Shown here: positions 56,501-64,000 of the stretch, piece after piece
How positions within the stretch are numbered: position 1 is the first letter of the stretch
Layout: each line of letters starts with the position of its first letter
From: Clostridium polynesiense
Lineage (GTDB): Bacteria > Bacillota > Clostridia > Clostridiales > Clostridiaceae
Direction: 5' to 3'
NCBI RefSeq assembly: GCF_000820705.1
Contig: NZ_CCXI01000008.1
Span: 1-64,000, forward strand
DNA length: 64,000 bases
Position numbers and translations under genes: made by a program
Notes under the pieces: model-generated
The model's input: only the letters and a program-made list of their open reading frames with translations
Told to the model about the DNA's origin: nothing
The model's database searches: none

Positions 56501-59500
56501 CCTCCCCTACAAATATAGGTATGGGGTTAATAAGCAGTATTGCTGCTTATGACCTAGGATATATAGGTATAGGTTCAGTTATAGAAAAAACCGGAAGGAT
56601 AATTGAAAGCATAAAGAGCCTTGATAAATTCCACGGGCATTTGTATAACTGGTACGATACTAAAACCATGAAACCGCTGTGGCCAAAATATATTTCCACA
56701 GTAGACAGCGGTAATCTGGTGGGATATTACTACGTGGTAATTGAAGCTTTAAAAGAGTATAAGAAAAGCACTATAGTGACAAACAATTATGTTAAAGGTT
56801 TGATTGACACCTTAAGGCTTGCGGAAAAGGAAGAACATAATAAAGAAATGTATAAAGATATAATCATATCCTTATCTGAGAATATATGCGACTTAGAGTC
56901 CTACAATAAGCTAATCCGCAAAATATGGAGCAGGGCAGTAAATTATGAAAAAGAAAATATCCATTTAAAGAAAAAGTATTGGAACTCAAAGGTTAAAAAA
57001 GATATTTCAAAAAGAATAAAGGAAATACAAACGTTCTTTCCATGGATGGATTTGGCTGTAAATAAGTTTCAAGAGAATAAAATATATAAAGATTTATTAA
57101 GGACAGTTTATTCAACATCTTTTGAAAATCTTGCTGATAAGCTTGAAATTGTAGTTCTGACCTACAGTGACAGCAGCGAAGGAAATGAAGAATTATTAAA
57201 GCTTATAATTACAGGAATTGATAATATAAAAAGATATATCAAAAAGTTAGATTCCTTGTGTATATGTATGGAGAGGCTTGCAGAAGAAACTGATTTTAAA
57301 GTGCTTTATAATCAGGAAAAAAAATTGTTTTCCATAGGATATGATATGGAAAATCAAAGTTTGGGAGACAGCTGTTATGATTTACTTGCTTCAGAGGCTA
57401 GGGCTGCAAGCTTTATAGCTATAGCTAAGGGCGATGTAGGAACTGAACATTGGTTTAGACTGGGAAGAGCAATGACTTCTGTTTATGGGAGAAAAACACT
57501 GGTTTCATGGAGTGGTACCATGTTTGAATATTTTATGCCTCTTTTAATAATGAAGCCCTTTCCTAAAACCTTGCTTCAAGAAAGCTATAATTCGATTTTC
57601 AATATACAAAAGAAATACTGTGATATAAAAGGAATACCCTATGGAGTTTCAGAATCTGCATACTACTATTTTGATGCTGCTTTAAATTATCAGTATAAGG
57701 CTTTTGGAATCCCGGAAGCAGGACTTAAAAGAGGACTGGGAGAGGAAACTGTAGTTTCACCTTATTCCGCTGTTTTAGCTATGGGTGCTTATAAAAATGC
57801 AGCTATAAAAGAACTTAGGAATTATGTTCATATTGGGATGCTGGGAAGATACGGATTTTTCGAGGCACTGGATTATACACCCTCCAGAGTACCTAAAGGA
57901 AAGAAAAATGTCGCTGTAAAATGCTATATGGTGCATCATCAGGGAATGAGTTTAATGGCCTTTAATAATGCTTTAAATAACAATATTTTTCAGGAGAGAT
58001 TTCATAGAGTCCCCATGGTAAGAGCAGCAGAGCAGCTACTTCAGGAAAGAGTACCGAAAGCTTTAACTTATTTAAGAAAAGATATAATCGCAGCTCCAAA
58101 GCACACCGTTGAAAAGCAAAAAGTAATAGTTAGGGAATATAGAACTCCTCATACTGAGATGCCGGAGATAAACCTGTTATCCAACGGTGAATATAGTATG
58201 ATGATAACAAACAGCGGAAGCGGTTACAGTAAAGTTAATAAAATGCATGTATACAGATGGAGAGAAGATCCTACCCTGGATTCCACAGGAATGTTCTTTT
58301 ATGTTAAAAATATAAATTCCAATGAATATTGGAGTGCGGCTTATGAACCCTGTAAAAATTCCGGAGAAAGCTATGAGGTGAAATTTTCTTTAGATAAAGC
58401 TCTATTCAAAAGGAAGGATGGAAATATTATAACCAAGATGGAAGCCTCGGTAATTCCGGATATAAATGCAGAGATAAGAAGGCTTACCTTTACTAATAAA
58501 AGTTCTCATGAAAGGACTTTGGAAGTAACCAGCTACATGGAAATAACACTGTGCGAGTATAATTCTGACTTAGTACATCCAGCCTTCAGTAATTTATTTA
58601 TAACTACTGAGTATGATGAAGAAAATAAGTGTCTCTTAGCCAGCCGAAGGCCCAGAGCAAAAGCACAGAAAAAGCCATATGCAATGCATTTTATTTTGGA
58701 AAATGAAAATGAAGCCCCCCTTGAATATGAAACCTCAAGGGCTAACTTTATAGGAAGAAACAGGGATAAAAGTAATCCTTCCAGCATGGATAACGATGCA
58801 CCTCTTCATAACAATTTTGGAATAGTACTGGATCCAATATTTAGTTTAAGAAGGAGGCTGAAGCTTAGACCTGGTGAAAGCAGAAGCATTAGCTTTATCA
58901 CCGGAACTTCAGATTCTAAGAAAGAAGCTTTGAATATTGTATCTAAGGTTAGAGATATAAAGGTGTCGGATAAAATTTTTGAGGAATGCTATAGAGCCTC
59001 ACAGATGGATATAAAGTATTTAGGAATAATGCCTTCTCAAGGAATTTTTTATCAAAAGGCTGCTTCCAGGATAGTCTATGGCTTTCCGGATAAGTATAAA
59101 GAAATTACTTTAAGAAATATATCCATGCATCAAAAGGATTTATGGCCTTACGGTATATCAGGAGATCTTCCTATTATACTTTTTATTGCCAGAGAAGATA
59201 AGGATATTGATATCATAAGGCAGCTTCTTAATATGTACAGATATTGGAAAGAAAAAGGTATAGAGGCAGATTTAATTATATATAACAAAAAGGATAATTC
59301 CTATGACGACCCTTTAAAATCTCAGATTTTACAGTTATTAAACTCTATAAATTATAAGGATGAAAATTCTAACAGAGGTAAGGTGAATCCTCACAGCAGA
59401 GCTACTATGGGGGGCGATATGCTTAATTTTATCCAAGGAATTGCCCGTATATTTATGGATTCCTTAAGAGGCGACATAGCAGAACAGTTAGAAGATGCTT

Positions 59501-62115
59501 ATAGCAATGAGGATATATATTCTTCTGTAAAGGAGGAGGCTTTAGATGAAAGGTATATTAAAAATATTAATGAAGCATCTGTTAGTTTAACTGATGATAA
59601 TAAAAAAACCCAGGCTTTTTATAAGGATTTAAAATATAGTTATGAACTGGCTGAAGAAATATCCTTTTCTCATATTCCAAAGGCTTCGGGGAACAGCAGT
59701 GAAAATACCATGGATTTATCAAAAGGACTTGAATATTATAACGGATATGGTGGATTTAATCCAGAGGATAACAGCTATGTAATAATTCTGGATAAGGACA
59801 AAACCACACCTGCACCCTGGATTAACGTTATATCAAATGGAAGCTTTGGATTTCACATATCTGAATGCGGGAGCAGTTATACCTGGGCTTTAAATTCAAG
59901 AGAAAACAAGATAACTCCATGGAATAACGATGCTGTAAGGGATATATCAGGAGAGGCTTTATACATAAGAGATGAAATCACCGGTGAGTTTTGGTCTTTA
60001 AGCAGTAAACCGATAAGAGAGGATAGTCCTTATATAATAAAGCACAGTTATGGGTACAGCACCTTTACTCATAATTCTCATGAAATACAAGGGGAAATGA
60101 CTTGTTTTGTACCTCTGCACAAAACATTAAAAATTATAAAGGTAAAACTTAAAAATACATCTAATAAGCATAGAAACCTAAGTGTATTTTATTATGCTCA
60201 GCTTGTACTTGGAGTTTCTCCTGAACAGACCTACCAGTACATAAGCACAGATATCTGCAAATCTCAAGAGTTTATTTATGCCATGAATCCTTACAGCGAA
60301 CATTTTGGAGTGGAAAAAGCTTTTCTAAAAATAATTGGAGGAGAAGATAGTTATTTTACAGGAAGCAGAAGAGAATTTTTAGGAAGAGGAGGCCATATAA
60401 GCTGTCCCCTTGCATTAAAAAAGAAGAATTTATCAAATCACGCATCTTCAGGCGAAGATCCCTGTCTTGCCCAGCAGTGCATCATTAATATAAACCCTGA
60501 GGAAGATAAAGAGTTTTATATAATTCTAGGACAGATGAAGAGTGTGGAAGAAATAGAAAAAAATTTGGAGGAGTATAAAGAAAAAGATAACATAGAAAGG
60601 GAATTTAATGAGGTTAAAAGCTATTGGAGCGATCTTTTAAATACTATTCAGGTGAGTACTCCGGATAAAACGATGGATATTATCCTTAACGGATGGCTCA
60701 TTTACCAAAATTTAAGCTGTCGCTACTGGGCAAGAAGTGCTTTTTATCAATCAGGAGGTGCTTATGGATACAGGGATCAGCTTCAGGATTCCTTAGCTCT
60801 GGGAATATTAAAGCCTGATTTTACCAAAAAACAAATATTGAGAAGTGCTGAACGGCAGTTTATAGAAGGAGATGTACAGCATTGGTGGCATCCGATAGTA
60901 AACAGTGGTATCAGAACGAGATTCAGCGATGATCTATTATGGCTTCCTTATGTCACAGCGGAATACATAAGAAGTACCGGCGACTATGAAATACTTAATG
61001 AGGATATAACTTATCTTCAGGATAGACCACTTTCTGAAGGGGAGGATGAAAGATACAGTATAGTGCCTGCTTCTCAGGCAAAGGGAAGCTTGTATGAACA
61101 CTGCATTAAATCCATTGAAAAGGGGCTTAATTTTGGAGAACATAATATACCTCTAATGGGAAGCGGAGACTGGAATGACGGAATGAGCACCGTAGGGAAT
61201 AAAGGTAGGGGTGAAAGCATATGGCTTGGTTGGTTTCTATATGATATACTCAATAAGTTTAAAGATATATGCTGCTATATAAAGGATGAAGCCAGAGAAA
61301 AGGAATTTATAAGTAAGATGCAGTTTATAAGAGATAATATAGAAAAGCATGGATGGGACGGCGGCTGGTATAGAAGGGCGTACTTTGATGACGGAACACC
61401 TCTGGGTTCTGCTGAAAATGAGGAGTGCAGGATTGACTCCATAGCTCAGAGCTGGTCCGCTATCTCCGGCGGAGGTAGGATTACCCGTGTGAAAGAAGCT
61501 ATGGAAGCAGTAGAAAGGTATTTAGTAAGGGAAGAAAATGAATTAATACTTTTACTTGCTCCGCCTTTTAATAATTCAAATTTAGAACCGGGATATATAA
61601 AGGGTTATGTTCCGGGAGTAAGGGAAAACGGTGGCCAGTATACCCATGCTGCTGTGTGGTTCATAATGGCATATACTATGCTGGGAGAAGGTAATAAGGC
61701 ATGGAAGTATTTTAATATGATCAATCCAGTAAATCACTCAAGAACAGCTCTCGAGGCTAAAAATTATAAAGTGGAGCCTTATGTTATGTCTGCAGATGTA
61801 TATTTAAAAGAGCCCTTCAGCGGAAGGGGCGGATGGAGCTGGTATACCGGTGCTGCAGGATGGATGTATAGAGTTGGGATAGAAAATATTCTTGGATTTA
61901 AGATAAGGGATGGTAAGGGCTTTGAAATAAATCCATGTGTACCGGATTCATGGAGGGAGTATTCAATAACATACAAAACACCTCATGCGGTTTATAATAT
62001 CAATATATTAAGAAGGGATAAAGCAGAAGTTATAATGAATGGTAAAATACTTGATGATAATTTTATTCCTTTTCAAAATGGTGGAACACACTATATAGAG
62101 GTAAGGTTTATATAA
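53542..62115 (+). CDS. ndvB: NdvB-type cyclic beta-1,2-glucan synthase (GT84-GH94)
   Basis: A 2857-residue membrane enzyme, the size expected for cyclic beta-1,2-glucan synthases. An N-terminal helical region of about 360 residues precedes the first membrane helices (about 365-430). The GT84 transferase domain (about 440-760) has DADTML near residue 585 and ends in SSCLRLHRWVRGDWQLIPWL. More membrane helices are at about 765-935. A glycoamylase-like region contains LLASEARAASFIAIAKGD (about 1280) and VSWSGTMFEYFMPLL. GH94 phosphorylase-like parts follow, with the catalytic-acid loop GSGDWNDGMS near residue 2540. In proteobacteria these make periplasmic glucan; the role in a Gram-positive is open. 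GGGAG precedes the ATG. Monocistronic. Confidence 0.9.
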   Translation: MVKSNSRNKKSILINMENNYHTIVKAYEYINGLAEGKIEIINACQWLLDNIYLIEKEYRFVKKNLPLKYYSNLPWRYESCISAPEIYFICADFIKKSQGEVEESSIREYISDLKDRYCFSMGELWAVPLMLKVILLEYIAELTQEITEIQEDKITADNFCEDIIGTYVQGNLQEKTKGLMKEIQRVSTSFAERTIRILRDNSLEIKEIIKWIEGALPEEIKGIEECIKKQHSVERSLERKLGNSITALRNIDSIDWKKFFEEVSEVEKILSQDPSSVYKEMDFETRDYYRHCLETSARLSKVAEKSAAEEALKLAQEAFIKDEEFYRKHIGYYIVDIGREELYKRLNPKEKGKQTLEDRFKRHPYFYYFGILSVSFLVLEIILLSIYFKRLGYFSISKLIISIAVTTIPLLEVIISILNWSFLHIIKPSRIPKLDLQGKLHKGISTMVVIPVLISNKHRVKELIEDLEVYYLANKSENLYFTLLADYKDFISHCCDEDKKITLEALKEIKLLNNKYCKKGEEKFFFLSRNRKYNESMGLYLGWERKRGKLMEFMELLRGKEKNSFNVISSDITKINKIKYLITLDADTMLPRNCVFKLVGAMEHPLNRPVMDGFKDAISRGYGIMQPRISVSIEAWKKSRFSMIFSGEIGLDTYTTAVSDIYQDLFQRGIFTGKGIINIDTFYEILKDKIPENTVLSHDLLEGGYAGAALVSDIEFIDGYPSTYKSSCLRLHRWVRGDWQLIPWLWSRGLSALCKWQITDNLRRSLLAPSIIILILSHFLFLPQGELYLIIALLSVGTPLLFHMSERIITSKKDINLKGRFSDSKDIWQQVFFIISFIPHQSILMIDAVIRSLYRVFISRRKLLQWQTAEEAETSVKNSLISYIKTMWGASIIALIVLMLSMRYGRSTAWFIMPVCILWFLSPLSAYLISIELKEKKEEISSEDEKFLREISRKTYAYYEDFITEEENYLAPDNYQEEPYKGTAHRTSPTNIGMGLISSIAAYDLGYIGIGSVIEKTGRIIESIKSLDKFHGHLYNWYDTKTMKPLWPKYISTVDSGNLVGYYYVVIEALKEYKKSTIVTNNYVKGLIDTLRLAEKEEHNKEMYKDIIISLSENICDLESYNKLIRKIWSRAVNYEKENIHLKKKYWNSKVKKDISKRIKEIQTFFPWMDLAVNKFQENKIYKDLLRTVYSTSFENLADKLEIVVLTYSDSSEGNEELLKLIITGIDNIKRYIKKLDSLCICMERLAEETDFKVLYNQEKKLFSIGYDMENQSLGDSCYDLLASEARAASFIAIAKGDVGTEHWFRLGRAMTSVYGRKTLVSWSGTMFEYFMPLLIMKPFPKTLLQESYNSIFNIQKKYCDIKGIPYGVSESAYYYFDAALNYQYKAFGIPEAGLKRGLGEETVVSPYSAVLAMGAYKNAAIKELRNYVHIGMLGRYGFFEALDYTPSRVPKGKKNVAVKCYMVHHQGMSLMAFNNALNNNIFQERFHRVPMVRAAEQLLQERVPKALTYLRKDIIAAPKHTVEKQKVIVREYRTPHTEMPEINLLSNGEYSMMITNSGSGYSKVNKMHVYRWREDPTLDSTGMFFYVKNINSNEYWSAAYEPCKNSGESYEVKFSLDKALFKRKDGNIITKMEASVIPDINAEIRRLTFTNKSSHERTLEVTSYMEITLCEYNSDLVHPAFSNLFITTEYDEENKCLLASRRPRAKAQKKPYAMHFILENENEAPLEYETSRANFIGRNRDKSNPSSMDNDAPLHNNFGIVLDPIFSLRRRLKLRPGESRSISFITGTSDSKKEALNIVSKVRDIKVSDKIFEECYRASQMDIKYLGIMPSQGIFYQKAASRIVYGFPDKYKEITLRNISMHQKDLWPYGISGDLPIILFIAREDKDIDIIRQLLNMYRYWKEKGIEADLIIYNKKDNSYDDPLKSQILQLLNSINYKDENSNRGKVNPHSRATMGGDMLNFIQGIARIFMDSLRGDIAEQLEDAYSNEDIYSSVKEEALDERYIKNINEASVSLTDDNKKTQAFYKDLKYSYELAEEISFSHIPKASGNSSENTMDLSKGLEYYNGYGGFNPEDNSYVIILDKDKTTPAPWINVISNGSFGFHISECGSSYTWALNSRENKITPWNNDAVRDISGEALYIRDEITGEFWSLSSKPIREDSPYIIKHSYGYSTFTHNSHEIQGEMTCFVPLHKTLKIIKVKLKNTSNKHRNLSVFYYAQLVLGVSPEQTYQYISTDICKSQEFIYAMNPYSEHFGVEKAFLKIIGGEDSYFTGSRREFLGRGGHISCPLALKKKNLSNHASSGEDPCLAQQCIININPEEDKEFYIILGQMKSVEEIEKNLEEYKEKDNIEREFNEVKSYWSDLLNTIQVSTPDKTMDIILNGWLIYQNLSCRYWARSAFYQSGGAYGYRDQLQDSLALGILKPDFTKKQILRSAERQFIEGDVQHWWHPIVNSGIRTRFSDDLLWLPYVTAEYIRSTGDYEILNEDITYLQDRPLSEGEDERYSIVPASQAKGSLYEHCIKSIEKGLNFGEHNIPLMGSGDWNDGMSTVGNKGRGESIWLGWFLYDILNKFKDICCYIKDEAREKEFISKMQFIRDNIEKHGWDGGWYRRAYFDDGTPLGSAENEECRIDSIAQSWSAISGGGRITRVKEAMEAVERYLVREENELILLLAPPFNNSNLEPGYIKGYVPGVRENGGQYTHAAVWFIMAYTMLGEGNKAWKYFNMINPVNHSRTALEAKNYKVEPYVMSADVYLKEPFSGRGGWSWYTGAAGWMYRVGIENILGFKIRDGKGFEINPCVPDSWREYSITYKTPHAVYNINILRRDKAEVIMNGKILDDNFIPFQNGGTHYIEVRFI

Positions 62116-62123
62116 AGAGATAT

Positions 62124-62160
62124 GAGGTATAGATATATTTGTAGTCTATACCTCATTTCC
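62124..62160 (+). terminator. Hairpin after the glucan synthase gene
   Basis: GAGGTATAGA pairs exactly with TCTATACCTC around 11 nt. The trailing ATTTCC is only partly T-rich. Beyond it, up to 62549, the 434-nt gap is A/T-rich with no gene seen. Confidence 0.65.
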
Positions 62161-62482
62161 TATTATAAGTTTACATTGATTTACAATAAGATTAATAATT
62201 TATATAATAATTAAATATTAATTTAAAATTTTTAAAAAACTATTGATAAAGTAAAGCGATGATGTTACAATTAAGTTGTTTATGAACGTACAGAAAAATG
62301 TACCTTCTTTTTTAGATACCCTTGAAAACTTTTTCAAAAGAATATATAAAAAATTTCGTTATTATAAATACTAAAATCAATATTAAACTACATAGTAGAT
62401 TAACAACTTTGTAAAGGTTTAAAAGAAAGATTATTATTGAGTCAATGTACAGAATTATGTATATTGATGCCTGTGTTTATCT

Positions 62483-62518
62483 CATATATCAATTTTGTTT
62501 TTACAAAACTGATATATG
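62483..62518 (+). promoter_or_regulatory. Long leader hairpin just before the serine hydrolase ribosome site
   Basis: CATATATCAATTTTGT pairs with ACAAAACTGATATATG around a TTTT loop: 16 positions with one A-C mismatch. It ends 15 nt before the AGGAGG at 62534-62539. No T-run follows, so a 5' message stabiliser, a protein-binding site or an operator fits better than a terminator. A second small hairpin with a T-run (GTACA/TGTAC, 62288-62311) lies further upstream. Confidence 0.6.
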
Positions 62519-62549
62519 TTAATATAACCACAATAGGAGGTATTATTTA

Positions 62550-64000
62550 ATGAGAAAAAATTTTATCATCAAAACTTTAGCCGCTGTGATGGCTGTAGGA
62601 TTCTCTGTAGTATCTATGGGTTCAGTAAGCGCAAAAGCGGCTGCTGAAGGTTCTGCAACAAAGCCAAGCAGTATTGTTTTAAAGAAAGGAGTACCTAGCG
62701 GACTAGATAACGGAACTTTAAATAAGATTGATGATTTAGTAAATCAAAACATCAAAGACGGTGTATTTCCCGGAGGAGTAATATTAGTAGCTAAAGATGG
62801 TGTAGTAGCTTATGAAAAGGCCTTTGGGGATGCACAAAAATATGATATGGGCAAGCTTTTGACTAATCCAAGAAAAGCTCAGACCAGTACAATTTACGAT
62901 TTAGCTTCAGTTACTAAGGTAATGGGGACAACACAAGCTATTATGAAGTTATCCTATGAAAAGAAAATCGATGTTAATGAAACTGTGGCAAAATACATAC
63001 CTGAATTTGCGAAGAACGGAAAAGAGAAAGTTAAAGTAAAAGACTTACTTACTCATACCTCTGGATTGACTCCATGGAAGCCAACCTTTTATTATGCCAG
63101 CAATCCTAAAGAGGAGCTTGAATTTATCTGCAATCTGCCTTTAGAGTATGAAACAGGAACTGATAGAAAATACAGTGACTTTAGTTTTATGACTTTAGCT
63201 TTCATTGTTGAGGCGGTTACTAACATGCCTTTAGATAAATATTTAGAGCAGGAAGTATATGCTAAGTTGGGAATGAAGGATACTATGTTTACTCCTGATG
63301 CAGCGTTAAAAGGAAGAATTGCTGCTACTTCTTGGGGAAATCCTTATGAGTATCGTATGGTGGCTGATGATAACTTCGGTTATGTGTGCGATGAAAACGT
63401 TGATGATTTCAAAGGGTGGAGAAATTATACATTAGTTGGAGAAGTTAATGATGGAAATGCTTTTTACGCAAACAAGGGAGTAGCCGGTCATGCAGGATTA
63501 TTTTCTACAGCAAGTGATTTAGCTATCTTAGGTCAGTTAATGCTTAATGGCGGTGTTTACAATAATGTTAGATTATATGACCAAGCTACTATAGATGAGT
63601 TTACTTCTATTCAAAGTAAATTTGGACATGGATATGGCTGGGAGATAAACAGAGGCGGAGAAAAAAGCGGCTACATGGGAAAATATGCTGATGAGAATGT
63701 GTTTGGACACACAGGATTTACAGGCACCCAAGTAGTTTTTGATAAAGCAAATAATCTGCAGATTATATCCTTAACTAACAAACAAAACAATGGTGTTACA
63801 GAATCAGGAAACTACAAAAGTACATTTAAATTCAGCAGAGATCTTGCTAATATAGTATATGAATCAATATTACCTGAAATAAAGGTATCCGGTGTAGAAA
63901 ACGATAAAATATATACTGCTCCAGTTAAACCTGTAATAACTGCTGGTAAGGAGGATAAAATTGTAGAGGTTCTTCTTAATGGACAACCTTATGATAATAC
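62550..64000 (+). CDS. Secreted class C beta-lactamase-like serine hydrolase (3' end outside window)
   Basis: At least 483 residues. A signal peptide (cleavage near VSA28-KA) leads to a serine beta-lactamase/D-Ala-D-Ala carboxypeptidase fold. Motifs are SVTK (Ser120, Lys123), tyrosine motif YSDF, the LLTHTSGLTPW loop and HTGFTGT in place of KTG, as in class C-type esterases and peptidases. The last visible residues (PVKPVITAGKEDKIVEVLLNG) look like the start of an Ig-like or repeat domain, so more modules may follow. AGGAGG is 10 nt before ATG. Probably acts on cell-wall peptides or esters; beta-lactam hydrolysis is unproven. Confidence 0.85.
   Translation, partial: MRKNFIIKTLAAVMAVGFSVVSMGSVSAKAAAEGSATKPSSIVLKKGVPSGLDNGTLNKIDDLVNQNIKDGVFPGGVILVAKDGVVAYEKAFGDAQKYDMGKLLTNPRKAQTSTIYDLASVTKVMGTTQAIMKLSYEKKIDVNETVAKYIPEFAKNGKEKVKVKDLLTHTSGLTPWKPTFYYASNPKEELEFICNLPLEYETGTDRKYSDFSFMTLAFIVEAVTNMPLDKYLEQEVYAKLGMKDTMFTPDAALKGRIAATSWGNPYEYRMVADDNFGYVCDENVDDFKGWRNYTLVGEVNDGNAFYANKGVAGHAGLFSTASDLAILGQLMLNGGVYNNVRLYDQATIDEFTSIQSKFGHGYGWEINRGGEKSGYMGKYADENVFGHTGFTGTQVVFDKANNLQIISLTNKQNNGVTESGNYKSTFKFSRDLANIVYESILPEIKVSGVENDKIYTAPVKPVITAGKEDKIVEVLLNGQPYDN

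Noticed and set aside
1-64000. CRISPR arrays, prophage, complete insertion sequences, tRNA or rRNA genes
   Set aside because: No regular repeat-spacer pattern, phage or transposase gene, or cloverleaf/rRNA segment was seen on either strand.

Overview
The window is low-GC, densely coded Firmicute DNA that looks like Clostridium sensu stricto or a close relative. The signs are strong AGGAGG ribosome sites, frequent TTG/GTG starts, codons ending in A/T, clostridial families (DUF3867, DUF3006, a PRK06851-type ATPase), a lysine riboswitch, a YesM/YesN sugar-sensing system and Mgl galactose uptake. I found no tRNA, rRNA, CRISPR array, phage or intact transposase gene.

Layout. 1-5.9 kb: the 3' end of hisS, a transaldolase-transketolase pair (tkt frameshifted at its 3' end), a CoA-disulfide reductase/NADH oxidase and an NAD-dependent epimerase. 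6.1-15.3 kb: a self-contained catabolic locus bounded by hairpins. It encodes an MtnK-type kinase, an aldose 1-epimerase, a YfcC transporter, a reverse-strand DeoR repressor, a second YfcC transporter, a class II aldolase, an iron alcohol dehydrogenase and a divergent MtnA-type isomerase. 15.3-21.4 kb: envelope and stress genes (serine hydrolase, DUF3867, a flavin-split-barrel lipoprotein, CapA lipoprotein, ECF sigma/anti-sigma pair). 21.5-29.1 kb: membrane sugar-binding sensor, YesM kinase, YesN regulator and mglBAC. 29.1-38 kb: MATE exporter, LysR, 2-hydroxyacid dehydrogenase, MFS, amidase, dapF (two frameshifts), TetR, esterase. 38-49.5 kb: dicarboxylate/amino-acid symporter, lysine riboswitch-lysA, DUF3006-signal peptidase I, PepV-type dipeptidase, ftsH, helD (frameshifted) and an LTA-synthase-like protein. 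49.5-64 kb: a dual P-loop ATPase, a CDF metal exporter, M18 aminopeptidase, an 8.6-kb NdvB-type beta-1,2-glucan synthase, and a secreted class C serine hydrolase cut by the window end.

The best candidate for an undescribed system is the 6.1-15.3 kb locus. Kinase, isomerase and class II aldolase match the known logic of 5-deoxyribose/5-methylthioribose disposal (the drdKIA pathway, or DHAP shunt), which yields DHAP plus an aldehyde. Here the core is joined by a mutarotase, an aldehyde-reducing dehydrogenase, two paralogous YfcC permeases not known as sugar carriers, and a DeoR regulator. A shared element (AACAAAAACA) occurs at both promoter regions. Together these look like a regulated scavenging route for exogenous MTR or 5-deoxyribose.

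Three conserved genes (tkt, dapF, helD) are each restored by single-base corrections. This points to consensus indels in the sequence rather than real gene decay. All functions are read from motifs and family knowledge; no searches were run.
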